This document shows, in pieces, positions 1 to 14,024 of a stretch of DNA of 64,000 nucleotides (positions are counted from its first letter, which is position 1; each line of letters starts with the position of its first letter). The stretch spans positions 124,001 to 188,000 of the forward strand of contig NZ_CP035493.1 in NCBI RefSeq assembly GCF_004135385.1. Direction: 5' to 3'. The notes under the pieces are model-generated. The model worked only from the letters and a program-made list of their open reading frames with translations. It was not told the DNA's origin and searched no databases. The position numbers and the translations under genes were made by a program. Source of the DNA: Xylanimonas protaetiae (lineage in GTDB: Bacteria; Actinomycetota; Actinomycetes; Actinomycetales; Cellulomonadaceae).

Positions 1-1664
1 ATCGCCGCCGACGACGCGCAGGCCACGCGCTCGCCCGAGGACGCGCGGGTCGTCGCGGAGGCCGCCCACGTGCTGGCCGACGAGACCCGCCTGCCCGCGG
101 CCCGCCTCGCGATGGCGACGACGCCGGCGGTGCGCGAGGCGCTGACCCGCAGCCCGCTGCGCGACCTGGTGTCCCCGAGCGCCGACTTCCCGCTGCGCGT
201 GCACCGGCGTCGGGCCCTGTACGGCTCGTGGTACGAGATCTTCCCGCGGTCCGAGGGCGCGACCCGGGCCCCCGACGGGACGTGGACGTCGGGCACGTTC
301 GCGACCGCCGCGGAGCGCCTGCCGGCCATCGCCGGCATGGGCTTCGACGTCGTCTACCTGACGCCGATCCACCCGATCGGCACGCAGTTCCGCAAGGGCC
401 GCAACAACACGCTCGACGCGAAGCCGGGCGACCCGGGCAGCCCCTACGCCATCGGCGCCGCCGAGGGCGGGCACGACGCCATCCACCCGGACCTGGGCAC
501 GGAAGCGGACTTCGTCCAGTTCGTCCAGGTGGCGGCCGACCACGGGATGGAGGTCGCGCTCGACCTCGCGCTGCAGTGCTCGCCGGACCACCCGTGGGTC
601 ACGAGCCACCCGGAGTGGTTCAAGACGCGCGCGGACGGCACCATCGCCTACGCCGAGAACCCGCCGAAGAAGTACCAGGACATCTACCCGCTGTACTTCG
701 ACAACGACCCGGAGGGCCTGCGCCAGGCCGTCCTCGACGTCGTGCTCGTGTGGATCGAGCGGGGCGTGACGCTGTTCCGCGTCGACAACCCGCACACCAA
801 GCCGCTCGACTTCTGGGAGTGGCTGCTCGCCGAGGTGCACGCGAAGCACCCCGAGGTCCTCTTCCTCTCGGAGGCGTTCACCAAGCCGGCCATGATGGCC
901 ACGCTCGCCCGGATCGGGTTCCACCAGTCGTACACGTACTTCACGTGGCGCAACGGCAAGGACGAGATCCTCGAGTACCTCCAGGAGGTCTCGGGCCCGT
1001 CCGGCTCCGTCATGCGCCCGTCGTTCTGGCCGACGACGCACGACATCCTGCCGCCCTACCTCCAGCACGGCGGCGTCGGCGGCTTCGCGGTGCGCGCTGT
1101 GCTCGCCGCGACCGGCAGCCCGACGTGGGGCGTCTACTCCGGCTACGAGCTGGTCGAGAACGTCCCGCGCCCCGGCGTCGAGGAGCAGGTCGACAACGAG
1201 AAGTACGAGTTCAAGCCCCGGTCGTGGGGGCACGCCGACGACATCGGGATCTCGCTGCTGCTCGGCAGGCTCAACCAGGTCCGCCGCGAGCACCCGGCCC
1301 TCCAGCAGCTGCGCAACCTCTCGGTGCACCACGCGGAGAACGGCAACGTGCTCGTCTTCTCGCGCCGCGTGCGGGCCGAGCACCTGCCGCTCGCCGCGGG
1401 CGGAGACACGACGCAGGTGGCGGGGCACACGGACGACGTGATCCTCGTGGTCGTCAACCTGGACCCGTGGGGCACCCAGGAGTCGACGATCCACCTCGAC
1501 CTCGCCGCGTTGGGGCTCACGCCACCGCCGGGCACCGACGGGTCGGCGCCGTTCTTCGTGGCCCACGACCTGCTCACGGGCGACTCGTTCCCGTGGGGCG
1601 CGCACCCGTTCGTCCGGCTGGACCCGCGCCACCAGGTCGCGCACGTGATCCAGGTGGGCCTGGG

Positions 1665-1668
<4 letters not shown>
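1..1668 (+). CDS. glgE: GlgE, maltose-1-phosphate maltosyltransferase (5' partial)
   Basis: The frame is already open at base 1, so the N-terminus lies outside the window; 555 residues are visible. GlgE transfers maltose from maltose-1-phosphate to the non-reducing end of alpha-1,4-glucans in the cytoplasm. The GH13_3 core is clear: WYEIFPRS near residue 80, the nucleophile region [11 protein letters not shown] (Asp about 262) and the acid/base region FLSEAFTKP (Glu about 291). The next gene, treS, starts inside its stop (ATGA), and maltokinase follows, so this is the TreS-Pep2-GlgE pathway in one operon. The assignment is secure; only the missing start is uncertain. Confidence 0.96.
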
Positions 1669-3437
<1,769 letters not shown>

Positions 3438-3438
3438 A

Positions 3439-4740
3439 GTGACCCTCCACGTCGTCGCGCCCGGGACGCACCTGCCGGCGGAGGTGACCGACCTGGTCGC
3501 CGCGTGGGCGCCCGGCCGCCGCTGGTACCCCGGCGGGGCGACGGGGCTGCCGACGCCGTGGCTCGAGGTCACGTTCGCCGCGGCGTCCCCCGCCGACGAC
3601 GCCCCGGACGTCGTCGTCGCGCTGCTCCTGCTCGGCGCGACCGTGCTCCAGGTGCCGCTCGTCGTGGGCCCCAAGGGCCGCGCGGAGGACGGCGACCCGG
3701 GGTACATCGGCACGGCCGCCGGCCTCGCGGTGCACGACGGCGGCGTCCACCCCGCCGCGTGGGCCGCGTACGTGCGCGCCGCGGGCCTCGACCCCGACGT
3801 GACGGGCGGCCGCGCCATCGCGGGCGAGCAGTCCAACACGTCGGTGATCCTGCCCGCCGTCCGCCCCGACGGGGCACCGCACGGGGCGATGCTCAAGATC
3901 CTGCGCACCGTCGCCGCCGGGGCCCACCCCGACGTCGTCGTGCCGCAGGCCCTGACGGCCGCCGGCTTCACGGGCACGCCGCGCTACCTCGGCGCGGTCG
4001 AGCTGCCGGCGGCGCCGCAGCTCGTCCACCGCACCAACCACCTCGCCGTCCTCGCGGCCCTGGTGCCCGAGGCGCGCGACGGCTTCGAGCTCGCGTGCGA
4101 GCACGCGCGGGCCGGCGAACCCTTCGACGCCCTCGCCGCCGACCTCGGCGTCGTCGTCGCGCGCCTGCACGCGGCGCTGCGCGAGACGCTGCCGACGCCC
4201 GTGACGCTCGACCCCGCCGCGTTCGTCACGGGGCTGCACCTGCGCGCCGACGCCGCGCTCGAGGCCGCCCCCGCGCTCGCCCCGCACGCCGACGCCGTCC
4301 GCCGCGTCCTCGACGACCTCCGCGCCCACCTGACCCCCCTGCCGCTCCAGCGCATCCACGGCGACCTGCACCTCGGGCAGGCGCTCCACGGCTCCGGCGG
4401 CTGGCAGGTGCTCGACTTCGAGGGCGAGCCGCAGCGCCCGGTCGCCGAGCGCACGGCGCCCGACCTGCCCGTCCGCGACGTCGCCGGCATGCTGCGCTCC
4501 TTCGACTACGCCGCCGCCGTGGGCGGTGCGACCGACCCCGGCTGGTCGGCCCGGGCGCAGGCGGCGTTCCTCGACGCCTACCGCGCCGAGGTGGGCGACC
4601 GGCTCGACGACGCCGTCCTGCGCGCGCTCGTGCTCGACAAGGCGCTCTACGAGGTCGTCTACGAGACCCGGCAGCGCCCGCACTGGGTGCACATCCCGCT
4701 GGGCGCCGTCGAGCGCCTGCTCGCGGGCGAGCCCCGCTGA
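3439..4740 (+). CDS. mak: Maltokinase (Pep2/Mak)
   Basis: 433 residues; phosphorylates maltose to maltose-1-phosphate, the donor used by GlgE. The kinase belongs to the aminoglycoside-phosphotransferase-like fold: catalytic loop RIHGDLHLGQ (His about 307, Asp about 309) and the metal-binding DFEGEP (Asp about 326). The N-terminal cap contains the AGEQSNTS segment typical of the nucleotide-binding part of Mak. The start is a GTG directly after the treS stop. Slightly shorter than the mycobacterial enzymes. It closes the three-gene glgE-treS-mak operon. Confidence 0.94.
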   Translation: MTLHVVAPGTHLPAEVTDLVAAWAPGRRWYPGGATGLPTPWLEVTFAAASPADDAPDVVVALLLLGATVLQVPLVVGPKGRAEDGDPGYIGTAAGLAVHDGGVHPAAWAAYVRAAGLDPDVTGGRAIAGEQSNTSVILPAVRPDGAPHGAMLKILRTVAAGAHPDVVVPQALTAAGFTGTPRYLGAVELPAAPQLVHRTNHLAVLAALVPEARDGFELACEHARAGEPFDALAADLGVVVARLHAALRETLPTPVTLDPAAFVTGLHLRADAALEAAPALAPHADAVRRVLDDLRAHLTPLPLQRIHGDLHLGQALHGSGGWQVLDFEGEPQRPVAERTAPDLPVRDVAGMLRSFDYAAAVGGATDPGWSARAQAAFLDAYRAEVGDRLDDAVLRALVLDKALYEVVYETRQRPHWVHIPLGAVERLLAGEPR

Positions 4741-4850
4741 CGCGTGGCACGCCCCGCTGACGCGCCGCACGCATCACATCGGGACGCCGCGGCGGCCCCC
4801 GGCACGCCAGACGCCGCAGGACGCGTGACCGCGCACCGACACTTCTAGGC

Positions 4851-6347
<1,497 letters not shown>

Positions 6348-6429
6348 CCGCGGCCCTGCCACGCCCACATCGCGGTCCGGGCACGCCTTGGACACGCGGT
6401 CCCTACCCCACCGTGGAAAGGTGAGCAGC

Positions 6430-8658
6430 ATGACCATCGGCTCTGCCAGCACGCCCCCGCCCGCCCCCGCCGTCGACCAGGGCGCCTTCTACGCCGTCGC
6501 GCAGGGGACGACGCACGACCCGCACTCGGTGCTGGGACCGCACCTCATGCCGACCGCCGCGGACGGGTCGGCGTGGGCCGTCGTGCGCGTGCTGCGCCCG
6601 CTCGCGGACGAGGTCGTGGTCATCACCGCCGACGGCGAGACGCCGGCCCGGCACGCGGCCGCGGGCGTCTGGGAGGCCGTGGTCCCGGCGCTCGTGACCG
6701 CCGACGGCGCGGAGCACGCCCCCGACTACCGGGTGCGCACGCGCTACGGCACGGACGAGCAGACGCAGGACGACCCGTACCGGTTCCTGCCCACCCTCGG
6801 CGCCGTCGACCTGCACCTCATCGGCGAGGGCCGCCACGAGGAGCTGTGGCAGGCGCTCGGCGCGAACCTGCGCCGCTACCCGAGCGCGCTCGGCGACGTC
6901 GCGGGCACCGGGTTCGCCGTGTGGGCGCCCAACGCGCGCGCCGTGCGCCTCATCGGCAGCCACAACCGTTGGACGCCCGTGCACCCGATGCGCTCGCTCG
7001 GCTCGACGGGTGTGTGGGAGATCTTCGTGCCCGGCGTCGGCGCGGGCACCGTCTACAAGTACGAGATCCTCGGCCCGGACGGCCAGTGGCGGGCCAAGGC
7101 CGACCCGATGGCCAAGGGCACCGAGGTGCCCCCGGCGACGGGCTCGGTGGTCGTCGAGTCGTCCCACGAGTGGGACGACCTCGCGTGGATGCAGGCGCGG
7201 GCCACCAAGGACCCGCACTCGGGCCCCGTCTCCGTCTACGAGGTGCACCTCGGGTCGTGGCGCCCCGGGCTCGGCTACCGCGAGCTCGCCGACCAGCTCA
7301 CCGACTACGTGGTCGAGCAGGGCTTCACGCACGTCGAGCTCATGCCCGTCGCCGAGCACCCCTTCGGCGGCTCCTGGGGCTACCAGGTGACCGGCTACTA
7401 CGCCCCCACCTCGCGGTTCGGGCACCCCGACGACCTGCGCCTGCTCATCGACCGCCTGCACCAGGCCGGCATCGGCGTCATCGTCGACTGGGTGCCCGCG
7501 CACTTCCCCAAGGACGACTTCGCCCTGGCCCGGTTCGACGGCACGGCGCTCTACGAGCACCCGGACCCCCGCCGCGGCGAGCAGCCCGACTGGGGCACGC
7601 TCGTGTTCGACTTCGGGCGCCGCGAGGTGCGCAACTTCCTCGTCGCGAACGCGACGTACTGGTTCGAGGAGTTCCACGTCGACGCGCTGCGCGTCGACGC
7701 CGTCGCCTCGATGCTCTACCTGGACTACTCCCGCAACGACGGCGAGTGGTCGCCGAACCAGTTCGGCGGGCGCGAGAACCTCGAGGCGATCTCGTTCCTC
7801 CAGGAGGCCAACGCGACGGCGTACCGCCGCTCCCCCGGCGTCATGATGATCGCGGAGGAGTCGACGGCGTTCCCCGGCGTCACCGCGCCGACGTCGCACG
7901 GCGGCCTGGGCTTCGGCTTCAAGTGGAACATGGGCTGGATGAACGACTCGCTGCGGTACATCGCGGAGAACCCGATGTACCGCCGCTACCACCACGGCGA
8001 GCTGACGTTCTCCCTCATCTACGCGTTCTCCGAGCAGTACGTGCTGCCCATCAGCCACGACGAGGTCGTGCACGGCAAGAGCTCGCTGCTGCGCAAGATG
8101 CCCGGCGACCGCTGGCAGCAGCTCGCCGGCGTCCGCGCGTTCCTCACCTACATGTGGACGCACCCGGGCAAGCAGCTGCTGTTCATGGGCTCGGAGTTCG
8201 GGCAGGACGCCGAGTGGAACGAGAACGTCGGCCTCGACTGGTGGCTGCTCGACAACCCGTCGCACGCCGCCGTGCAACGCCTCGTGCGCGACCTCAACGC
8301 CCTCTACAAGGCCACGCCGGCCCTGTGGGAGCGGGACTTCACGCCCGACGGCTTCGAGTGGATCGACTCGAACGACGCCGACCACAACACGCTCGCGTAC
8401 GTGCGCAAGGGCCTCGACGGGAAGCCCGTCGTCGTCGTGGTCAACTTCGCGGGCGTGCCGCACGAGGGCTACCGCCTCGCGCTGCCCGACGGCGGTTCCT
8501 GGCGCGAGGCCCTCAACACCGACGCCGAGATGTACGGCGGGTCGGGCGTCGGCAACCTCGGCGCGATCACGGCGGAACCGGTGCCGTGGCACGGCCGGTC
8601 GTACTCGGCGTCGGTGCGCGTGCCCCCGCTGGGCGCGCTGGTGCTGACGCAGGACTGA
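6430..8658 (+). CDS. glgB: 1,4-alpha-glucan branching enzyme GlgB
   Basis: 742 residues. Introduces alpha-1,6 branches into the glucan elongated by GlgE. Order of domains: a long N-terminal module (about 1-110), CBM48 (about 120-230, [15 protein letters not shown]), GH13 catalytic barrel with [13 protein letters not shown] (nucleophile Asp), [12 protein letters not shown] (Glu) and [11 protein letters not shown] (Asp), and a C-terminal beta domain. The ATG at 6430 is chosen because a GGAAAGG Shine-Dalgarno lies about 8 bases upstream; the in-frame GTG at 6421 would overlap it. A strong hairpin follows the stop. Confidence 0.96.
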   Translation: MTIGSASTPPPAPAVDQGAFYAVAQGTTHDPHSVLGPHLMPTAADGSAWAVVRVLRPLADEVVVITADGETPARHAAAGVWEAVVPALVTADGAEHAPDYRVRTRYGTDEQTQDDPYRFLPTLGAVDLHLIGEGRHEELWQALGANLRRYPSALGDVAGTGFAVWAPNARAVRLIGSHNRWTPVHPMRSLGSTGVWEIFVPGVGAGTVYKYEILGPDGQWRAKADPMAKGTEVPPATGSVVVESSHEWDDLAWMQARATKDPHSGPVSVYEVHLGSWRPGLGYRELADQLTDYVVEQGFTHVELMPVAEHPFGGSWGYQVTGYYAPTSRFGHPDDLRLLIDRLHQAGIGVIVDWVPAHFPKDDFALARFDGTALYEHPDPRRGEQPDWGTLVFDFGRREVRNFLVANATYWFEEFHVDALRVDAVASMLYLDYSRNDGEWSPNQFGGRENLEAISFLQEANATAYRRSPGVMMIAEESTAFPGVTAPTSHGGLGFGFKWNMGWMNDSLRYIAENPMYRRYHHGELTFSLIYAFSEQYVLPISHDEVVHGKSSLLRKMPGDRWQQLAGVRAFLTYMWTHPGKQLLFMGSEFGQDAEWNENVGLDWWLLDNPSHAAVQRLVRDLNALYKATPALWERDFTPDGFEWIDSNDADHNTLAYVRKGLDGKPVVVVVNFAGVPHEGYRLALPDGGSWREALNTDAEMYGGSGVGNLGAITAEPVPWHGRSYSASVRVPPLGALVLTQD

Positions 8659-8665
8659 CGCAGGA

Positions 8666-8706
8666 ACGCCGAAGGGCCCCGGGGAGACCCGGGGCCCTTC
8701 GGCGTC
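8666..8706. terminator. Bidirectional intrinsic terminator
   Basis: A long near-perfect hairpin with both arms built on ACGCCGAAGGGCCCCGGG around a short GAGA loop. It sits between the convergent glgB (+) and the TPR/thioredoxin-like gene (-), where it can end both transcripts. Confidence 0.85.
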
Positions 8707-8725
8707 CTCGCCTCGGCAGAGGTGC

Positions 8726-9667
8726 TCAGTACAGGTACAGCGCGAGCCGCTGGCGTGCCTTGAGCACGCGCGGGTCGGTGGGGCCGACCACCTCGAAGTA
8801 CTCCACGAGCCGGACGCGCAGCTTCTCCTTGGTGTCGGCGTCGGCCGCGGGCAGCAGCTCCAGCAGGCGGTCGAAGGCGTCGGCGACGTTGCCGCCCAGG
8901 ACGTCGAGGTCGGCGACGGCGAGCTGCGCGTCGACGGCGGCCGGGGCGTCGGCCGCGGCCTTGCGCGTGGCCGGCAGGTCGGCGTCGTGGGTGCGCTGGA
9001 GCAGGCGCACCTGGGCGAGGCCCGCGGCCGCCATGGCGTCCTTCGGGTCCTGGCGCAGCGCCTTCTCGTACGCGGCGACCGCGGCGTCGTAGTTGCCCGC
9101 GTCGATGGCGTCGAACGCCTCCTGGTGCAGAGGCGGCAGCTCCGGCTCGGGCTCGGGCTGCGGCGCGCCCTCGGGGGCGTCCGCGCCCTGGGCGGGGACC
9201 CTGCCCGTCACGCCGTTCTGCTCGGCGGCGGCGAGCACCTGGTCGAGCACGTCGCGCACCTGGTCCTCCGCCGCGCCGCCCTGGAACAGCGGCAGCGGCT
9301 GGCCCTGGAGCACCGCGACGACCGTCGGCACGCCCTCCACGCGGAACGCGGCGGCGATCTGCGGGAAGGCCTGCGCGTCCACGCGCGCCAGGAGGAACCG
9401 GCCCGCGTACTCGTCCGCGAGCCGGCCGAGCATGGTGCCGAGCTCGGCGTTGGCCTGGTCCGTGGGGATCCACAGCAGCACGACGACGGGGTACGTCGAC
9501 GACGCCTGCACGACCTGGGGGAACGACTCCTCGGTCAGGTCGAGGACGTACCCGCCGGCGGCGGGCGCTCCCCCCGGCGTCCCCGGGGGCGGGGACTGCG
9601 GACGCTGGAGCGCGGACAGGTCGACGGCGCCGCGCGTCGAGAACGCCGGCTCGGGAGGAGTGCTCAT
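8726..9667 (-). CDS. Thioredoxin-fold/TPR co-chaperone-like protein (YbbN/CnoX type)
   Basis: 313 residues. An N-terminal thioredoxin fold (about 40-150, with VVVLLWIPTDQAN where thioredoxins carry WCGPC, and the cis-proline region VEGVPTVVA) is followed by an acidic/proline linker and tetratricopeptide helices from about residue 185 (FDAIDAGNYDAAVAAYEKAL). This is the architecture of YbbN/CnoX, which helps protect proteins from aggregation. No CxxC pair is present, so a thiol-disulfide reaction is unlikely and a scaffold or holdase role is inferred. It stands alone on the minus strand, convergent with glgB. Confidence 0.88.
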   Translation of the reverse strand: MSTPPEPAFSTRGAVDLSALQRPQSPPPGTPGGAPAAGGYVLDLTEESFPQVVQASSTYPVVVLLWIPTDQANAELGTMLGRLADEYAGRFLLARVDAQAFPQIAAAFRVEGVPTVVAVLQGQPLPLFQGGAAEDQVRDVLDQVLAAAEQNGVTGRVPAQGADAPEGAPQPEPEPELPPLHQEAFDAIDAGNYDAAVAAYEKALRQDPKDAMAAAGLAQVRLLQRTHDADLPATRKAAADAPAAVDAQLAVADLDVLGGNVADAFDRLLELLPAADADTKEKLRVRLVEYFEVVGPTDPRVLKARQRLALYLY

Positions 9668-9680
9668 GGCCCCTATCTTG

Positions 9681-10709
9681 TCAGCCGAGCGACGCGGACG
9701 TCTGGACGTGCGAGTAGCCGACCAGGATGACGGGCTGGTCCGAGCCCGCGGGCGGCACGTACAGGGCGATCATGTCGGAGAACCCGCCCGTCACGCGGTT
9801 GGACTCCCCCTGGCCCTGCAGGAGCGCGAGCGCCGTGTTGGTGCCGGGCGTGATCCTCGCGCCCGCCATGGCCTCCATGACCTCGGTCCCGTCGAGGGCG
9901 GCCATGACGACGGCGCCGCCGTCGGCCGTGCGGACGGTCTTGATCGCGGTGTCCGGGCGCGGCGTCGCCGAGAACGTGTACGTGCCGTTGACGCGGTCGC
10001 CGGCGAGCAGCGCCGCCTGCGTCTCCGCCACGGTCTTGAGCAGCGCGCGGAACGGGTCCTCGGTCGACGGCTCGAACGTGCCCGCGAACGCGGACCCGTC
10101 GCCCGTGGTGAGCAGGTCGGCGTACTGCGCGACGACGTCCTGCGGCGTGACCTTCAGCGACGTGTCGTCCGGGGCGAGGATCTCGCTGCCGAGCTTGGCG
10201 TCGGCGAACGCCGGCATGCGGATGCCGGGCCGCAGCTGCACCCAGCCCCACAGCTTGTACGGGTCGCGGGGCGTCTCCTGCACGAGGGCGAGCATGCGCT
10301 GCGGCTGGAGCTGGTCCGTCGGCTCCGTGATGGCGAACGACGTCCGCGGCCACGTCTCGGTGGTCGGCAGGATGATCTGCTGGTACGCCGTGGGCAGCTC
10401 GGTGATGAGGTCGGCCGACCCGCGCACCTTCGCCACCTCGATCTGGCTGGTGCGCACCGCGAGCGCCGGGCCCGTCACGCGGGCCGCGAGCTGCGCCGGG
10501 TCGAGGGTCTCGGTCGCCGCGGCGATCGCCGCGTTCATCGACTCCAGCACCGTGGTGTTCTGGTCGAGCGAGAGCGCCGGGCCCGACGCCGCGGCGTCGG
10601 GCGTGGGGGCCGGCGGCGCGGACGAGCAGCCGGCGACGAGGAGGCTCGACGCGGCCAGGACGGCCGCGACGGCCAGGCGCCCAGGCTTGCGGGTGGTGGT
10701 CGCGGTCAT
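9681..10709 (-). CDS. Secreted lipoprotein of unknown function
   Basis: 342 residues. The start ATG overlaps the stop of the upstream gene (ATGA). The N-terminus is a lipoprotein signal: basic residues, a hydrophobic stretch and the lipobox LLVAGCSS with Cys about residue 25-27, so it is probably anchored to the outer face of the membrane. After an Ala/Pro-rich linker there is a globular domain of about 290 residues without recognisable catalytic motifs. It is probably translated together with the membrane-anchored acidic/proline-rich protein upstream, suggesting a two-protein cell-envelope unit. I do not recognise the family. Confidence 0.8.
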   Translation of the reverse strand: MTATTTRKPGRLAVAAVLAASSLLVAGCSSAPPAPTPDAAASGPALSLDQNTTVLESMNAAIAAATETLDPAQLAARVTGPALAVRTSQIEVAKVRGSADLITELPTAYQQIILPTTETWPRTSFAITEPTDQLQPQRMLALVQETPRDPYKLWGWVQLRPGIRMPAFADAKLGSEILAPDDTSLKVTPQDVVAQYADLLTTGDGSAFAGTFEPSTEDPFRALLKTVAETQAALLAGDRVNGTYTFSATPRPDTAIKTVRTADGGAVVMAALDGTEVMEAMAGARITPGTNTALALLQGQGESNRVTGGFSDMIALYVPPAGSDQPVILVGYSHVQTSASLG

Positions 10710-12315
10710 CGGGCGCCTCCCTCGGTGTCGTTGTCGGTGGGTCGGTCGGCGGACTCGGGGTCGAAGCCCCAGGCCTGACGCCAGGCCTGCGAGCGGCTCG
10801 CGCGCGGGGGCGCGGCGGCCGGGTCGGCCGGCGGCTGCGGGGCGGCGGGCCGGACCGCGGGGATCTGACCCGTCAGCGCGCGGAGGCGGCCGGTGATGCC
10901 CGTCTGCTCGGCGGCCTTGCGCGCCTCCTCCTGCGCGCGCAGCTCGCGACGCGTGAGGCGGGGCAGCGAGCCGGTCGCCGTCGGCGCCTCGGCGGCGGCG
11001 TCGCCCGGCACCGCCGCGGGCGGGGCGGACGGCGGCGTCGGCTGGGGCGTCGCCTGCTGCGTCGCGGCCGGCTGCGGGGCGGGCGGCTGCGGGGCGGGCG
11101 CGGGCCACGCCGCGGGGGCGGGCGCCTGCGCCGGGGCCGGCGATCCGCCGAAGACCGGCGCGAAGCCCCAGCGCCGTCCGGCGGGAGCGGGCTCCTCGGC
11201 GGAGACGGGCTCGGCGGGCGTCCCGGGGGCGGGCGTGTCAGAGGCGGGCGCGACGGCGGCGGGGGCCTCCTCGGGGGCGGGCTCGCTCGCCTCGGCGCGG
11301 CGGCGCGAGCGCCGGCTGATGAGCGCGGGACGCGACGGGCGCTGCGCGGGCTCGTCGCCCGCCGCGCCGGCGTCCACCGGGGCGTCGGCCCCACCGGCGG
11401 CCGAGGACTCGATGCCTGCGGCGGACGCCGAGGACTCGGTCCGGTCGGCGCCGTGCGCCGCGGGGGCGTCCGGGGCGTCCGCGGGCGCGACGTCGGACGG
11501 CGCCCCGTCGCCGGCGCCCGGGGTGCGCAGCGACACCGGCCAGCGCCTGCCGAGGCTCGCGGCGACGCCCGCACGGCCGGCGTCGGCGCCGTCGGCCGTC
11601 GCGGTGCCGCCCGGCGTCGCCGGCTCGGTCGTCCCGAGCGGAGCGGTCCCCGCGCCGTCGGCGGCGGGCTCGGCCGGCGTCGTGCCGCCGCGCCGCGCGA
11701 GCAGCAGGAAGAGCCCCGCGAGCAGGAGGAGCGCGCCGACGCCGACGCCCGGCCAGAGCCACGGCGTGGACGCGTCACGCGGCCAGGTCAGCTCGATCTC
11801 GGGCGCCTGGGCGCCCTCGCCGACGCCGGCGGCGAGGAGCGACCAGCGGCCGGGGCGGTCGGTCCAGCGCAGGCTCACGCTGCCCTCGCCGGTCGCCTCC
11901 GCGACCCACATGTCGCTGCCCGCGGGGTCTGCGCCGACGCCGGGCACGGGGGCCTCCTGGCCCTCGGGGCGGCGGGGATCTCCGGGGTCACCGGGGAGGT
12001 CGCGAGCGTCGTCCAGTCGGACAGGCCGGTCACCTGCGTCGAGTGGTCGATGCCGACCCAGCCCTCGACGTCGATGTCGCGGCCGATGGCGACGGACACC
12101 GTCCCGCCGTCGGGCACGGTGGCCCGGACGGTCACGTCGGGGCCGATGAGCTCGAGCACCCCGGGGTCGGTGACGACGAGCGTGCCGTCCCCCTGCGGCG
12201 CCGCGGACGCGACGACGGAGTCTGACTCCCGCCACACGGTCGCCGAGGCGACCCCCAGGCCAGCGGCAGCCAGCCCCAGGACGATCAGGAGGATTCCGAG
12301 CAATCGACGCAGCAC
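10706..12315 (-). pseudogene. Membrane protein with Ala/Pro/Glu-rich tail, broken by a one-base frameshift
   Basis: The N-terminal part (start GTG at 12315, with GGAAGG 8 bases upstream; an ATG at 12351 is possible but has no such site) encodes a membrane segment LLGILLIVLGLAAAGLGVA and an extracellular beta-rich domain. After the codons for SPVTPEIPAAP the coherent sequence continues in another frame with EGQEAPVPGVGADPAGSDM, a second membrane segment (WLWPGVGVGALLLLAGLFLLL) and a roughly 300-residue Ala/Pro/Glu-rich cytoplasmic tail. One extra G in the GGGG run at 11966-11969 (plus strand) would join the two halves. Family unknown; operon partner of the lipoprotein downstream. Confidence 0.78.
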
Positions 12316-12587
12316 CGACTGTTCCTTCCGGTTGGAGCGTTCGGACGACATCCCAGGATAAGGACGCCAGGCGGTCCACGGTCCAGGCGAGCGTCAACCG
12401 ACCGCCTTCTCGCAGCGCAGGGACCGTATCTGCACCAGTCCTTCACGCGGGCGGACCGCCGCCGACGGCGTGTCGCCTTGTGACGTTTCGCCCGCTTTGC
12501 ACCCAGCGTCCCGGTGTCGGGTGCCTTGCCGGGCCACTATCCTGGCGCGAGCGCCATCCTCGCACCCACCCTCACGGAGGTCCCGTC

Positions 12588-13937
12588 GTGTCCGACGAGC
12601 GCACGCTCTTCCCGATCACCATGCGTGGTTACGACCGCGCCCAGGTCGAGAACCAGCTCGCCCGCCTCGAGCAGTCTGTCGACGAGGCGCGCCGCGCCGT
12701 CGCAGCCTCGGACGAGCGCGCGATGCAGCTGCAGTCCGAGCTGGCGGAGGCCCAGCGTCTCCTGCGCGAGCAGGACCGTCCGTCGTACTCGGGCCTCGGC
12801 TCGCGCATCGAGCAGCTCCTGCGCTCGGCGGAGGAGCAGTCGGCCGACGTGCTCACGCAGGCCAACCAGCAGTCGGCCGACGTGATGGCCCGCGCGAAGC
12901 TGTCCGCCGGCCAGGTGCGCGCCCGCGCCGAGGCCGAGGTCGCCGAGCTGCTCGCGGCAGCGCGCCGCGAGGCCGAGGAGATCCGCACGACGACGGGCGC
13001 CGAGGCCGAGGGAACCCTGCTCGGCGCGCAGCGCCGCGCCGAGGAGCTCGTGGGCTCCGCCGAGCGCGAGGCATCCCTCATCGCCAGCACGATCCAGGCC
13101 GAGGAGTCCGAGCGCCGCGCGAGCCTCGAGCGCGAGCTCGGCGTGCTGCGCTCGTCGACGGAGCGCGAGGTCACCGAGCTGCGCCTCGCCACCGAGCGCG
13201 ACACCGCGCAGCTGCGCGCGCAGGCCGCGGCCGACGCCGCGACCCTGCGCCAGGAGGCCGAGGCCGAGGCGAACACCCTCCTCGAGTCCACGCGCCGCGA
13301 GGCCGCGCGCATCATCGCCGAGGCCCGCCACCACGCCACCGAGGCGTCGCACACGGCCGCCACCGAGCTCGAGGAGCTCCGCGAGGCCGCCCGCAAGACG
13401 CTCGCCGACGCCGAGCTCGACGTCGCGCAGCGTCGCGAGCAGGTGGAGCGCGAGGCGGCCGAGCGCCACGAGCTCGCCAAGCAGCAGACCGACCAGCTCA
13501 TCCGCACCGCGGAGGAGCACGCGTCGGAGGCCGAGAAGCGCGTGGCCGTCGCGCTCCAGCAGGCCGAGAAGGTGCGCGGCGAGTCCGACCAGTACGTCAA
13601 GGAGCTCGTGGCCGACTCGCGCCGCACCGCCGACCGCATCGTCGCCGAGGCCCGCGCGTTCGCCGACCAGACGGTCAACGACGCCCGCGCCGAGTCCGAG
13701 GCGCACCGCAGCGCGGCCCAGCGCCAGTTCGAGGACCTCTCGCGCAAGCAGGAGTCGATCAACACCTACCTCGACGAGCTGCGCGGCCTGCTCGGCTCCG
13801 AGAAGGAGGCGGCCCAGGTCCTCGGCACGGTGAGCGCGCCCGCGACCGAGGAGCCCGCGGCAGAGCCTGCCGCCGACGAGTCCGCCGGCACCCCGGCCGA
13901 GGACGTCGCCGAGGCCCCGGAGGCCACGAAGGCCTGA
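12588..13937 (+). CDS. DivIVA-domain coiled-coil protein
   Basis: 449 residues. The N-terminus (PITMRGYDRAQVENQLARLE) matches the DivIVA/Wag31-type membrane-curvature domain, followed by an almost uninterrupted alpha-helical coiled coil (about 30-400) rich in Ala, Glu, Arg and Gln with repeated EAE/RRE heptads, and an acidic Ala/Pro-rich end. Such actinobacterial proteins (Scy/FilP/Wag31-like, often called cellulose-binding protein) organise polar growth or the cytoskeleton. The GTG start is chosen for the CGGAGG site 7 bases upstream and agreement with the domain start. Monocistronic, ended by a strong hairpin. Confidence 0.87.
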   Translation: MSDERTLFPITMRGYDRAQVENQLARLEQSVDEARRAVAASDERAMQLQSELAEAQRLLREQDRPSYSGLGSRIEQLLRSAEEQSADVLTQANQQSADVMARAKLSAGQVRARAEAEVAELLAAARREAEEIRTTTGAEAEGTLLGAQRRAEELVGSAEREASLIASTIQAEESERRASLERELGVLRSSTEREVTELRLATERDTAQLRAQAAADAATLRQEAEAEANTLLESTRREAARIIAEARHHATEASHTAATELEELREAARKTLADAELDVAQRREQVEREAAERHELAKQQTDQLIRTAEEHASEAEKRVAVALQQAEKVRGESDQYVKELVADSRRTADRIVAEARAFADQTVNDARAESEAHRSAAQRQFEDLSRKQESINTYLDELRGLLGSEKEAAQVLGTVSAPATEEPAAEPAADESAGTPAEDVAEAPEATKA

Positions 13938-13961
13938 GCCTGCCCACAAGAACGGACCTGA

Positions 13962-13999
13962 GAGAACGGGCCTGCGGCGTCTGCCGCAGGCCCGTTCTC
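13962..13999. terminator. Intrinsic terminator
   Basis: A perfect 16-bp stem, GAGAACGGGCCTGCGG and its complement, around a six-base loop. It lies between the convergent DivIVA-like gene and the hydrolase gene at 14025 and can serve both. Confidence 0.85.
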
Positions 14000-14024
14000 G
14001 CGTTCCGGGAGTCCGTTCTGGCGG

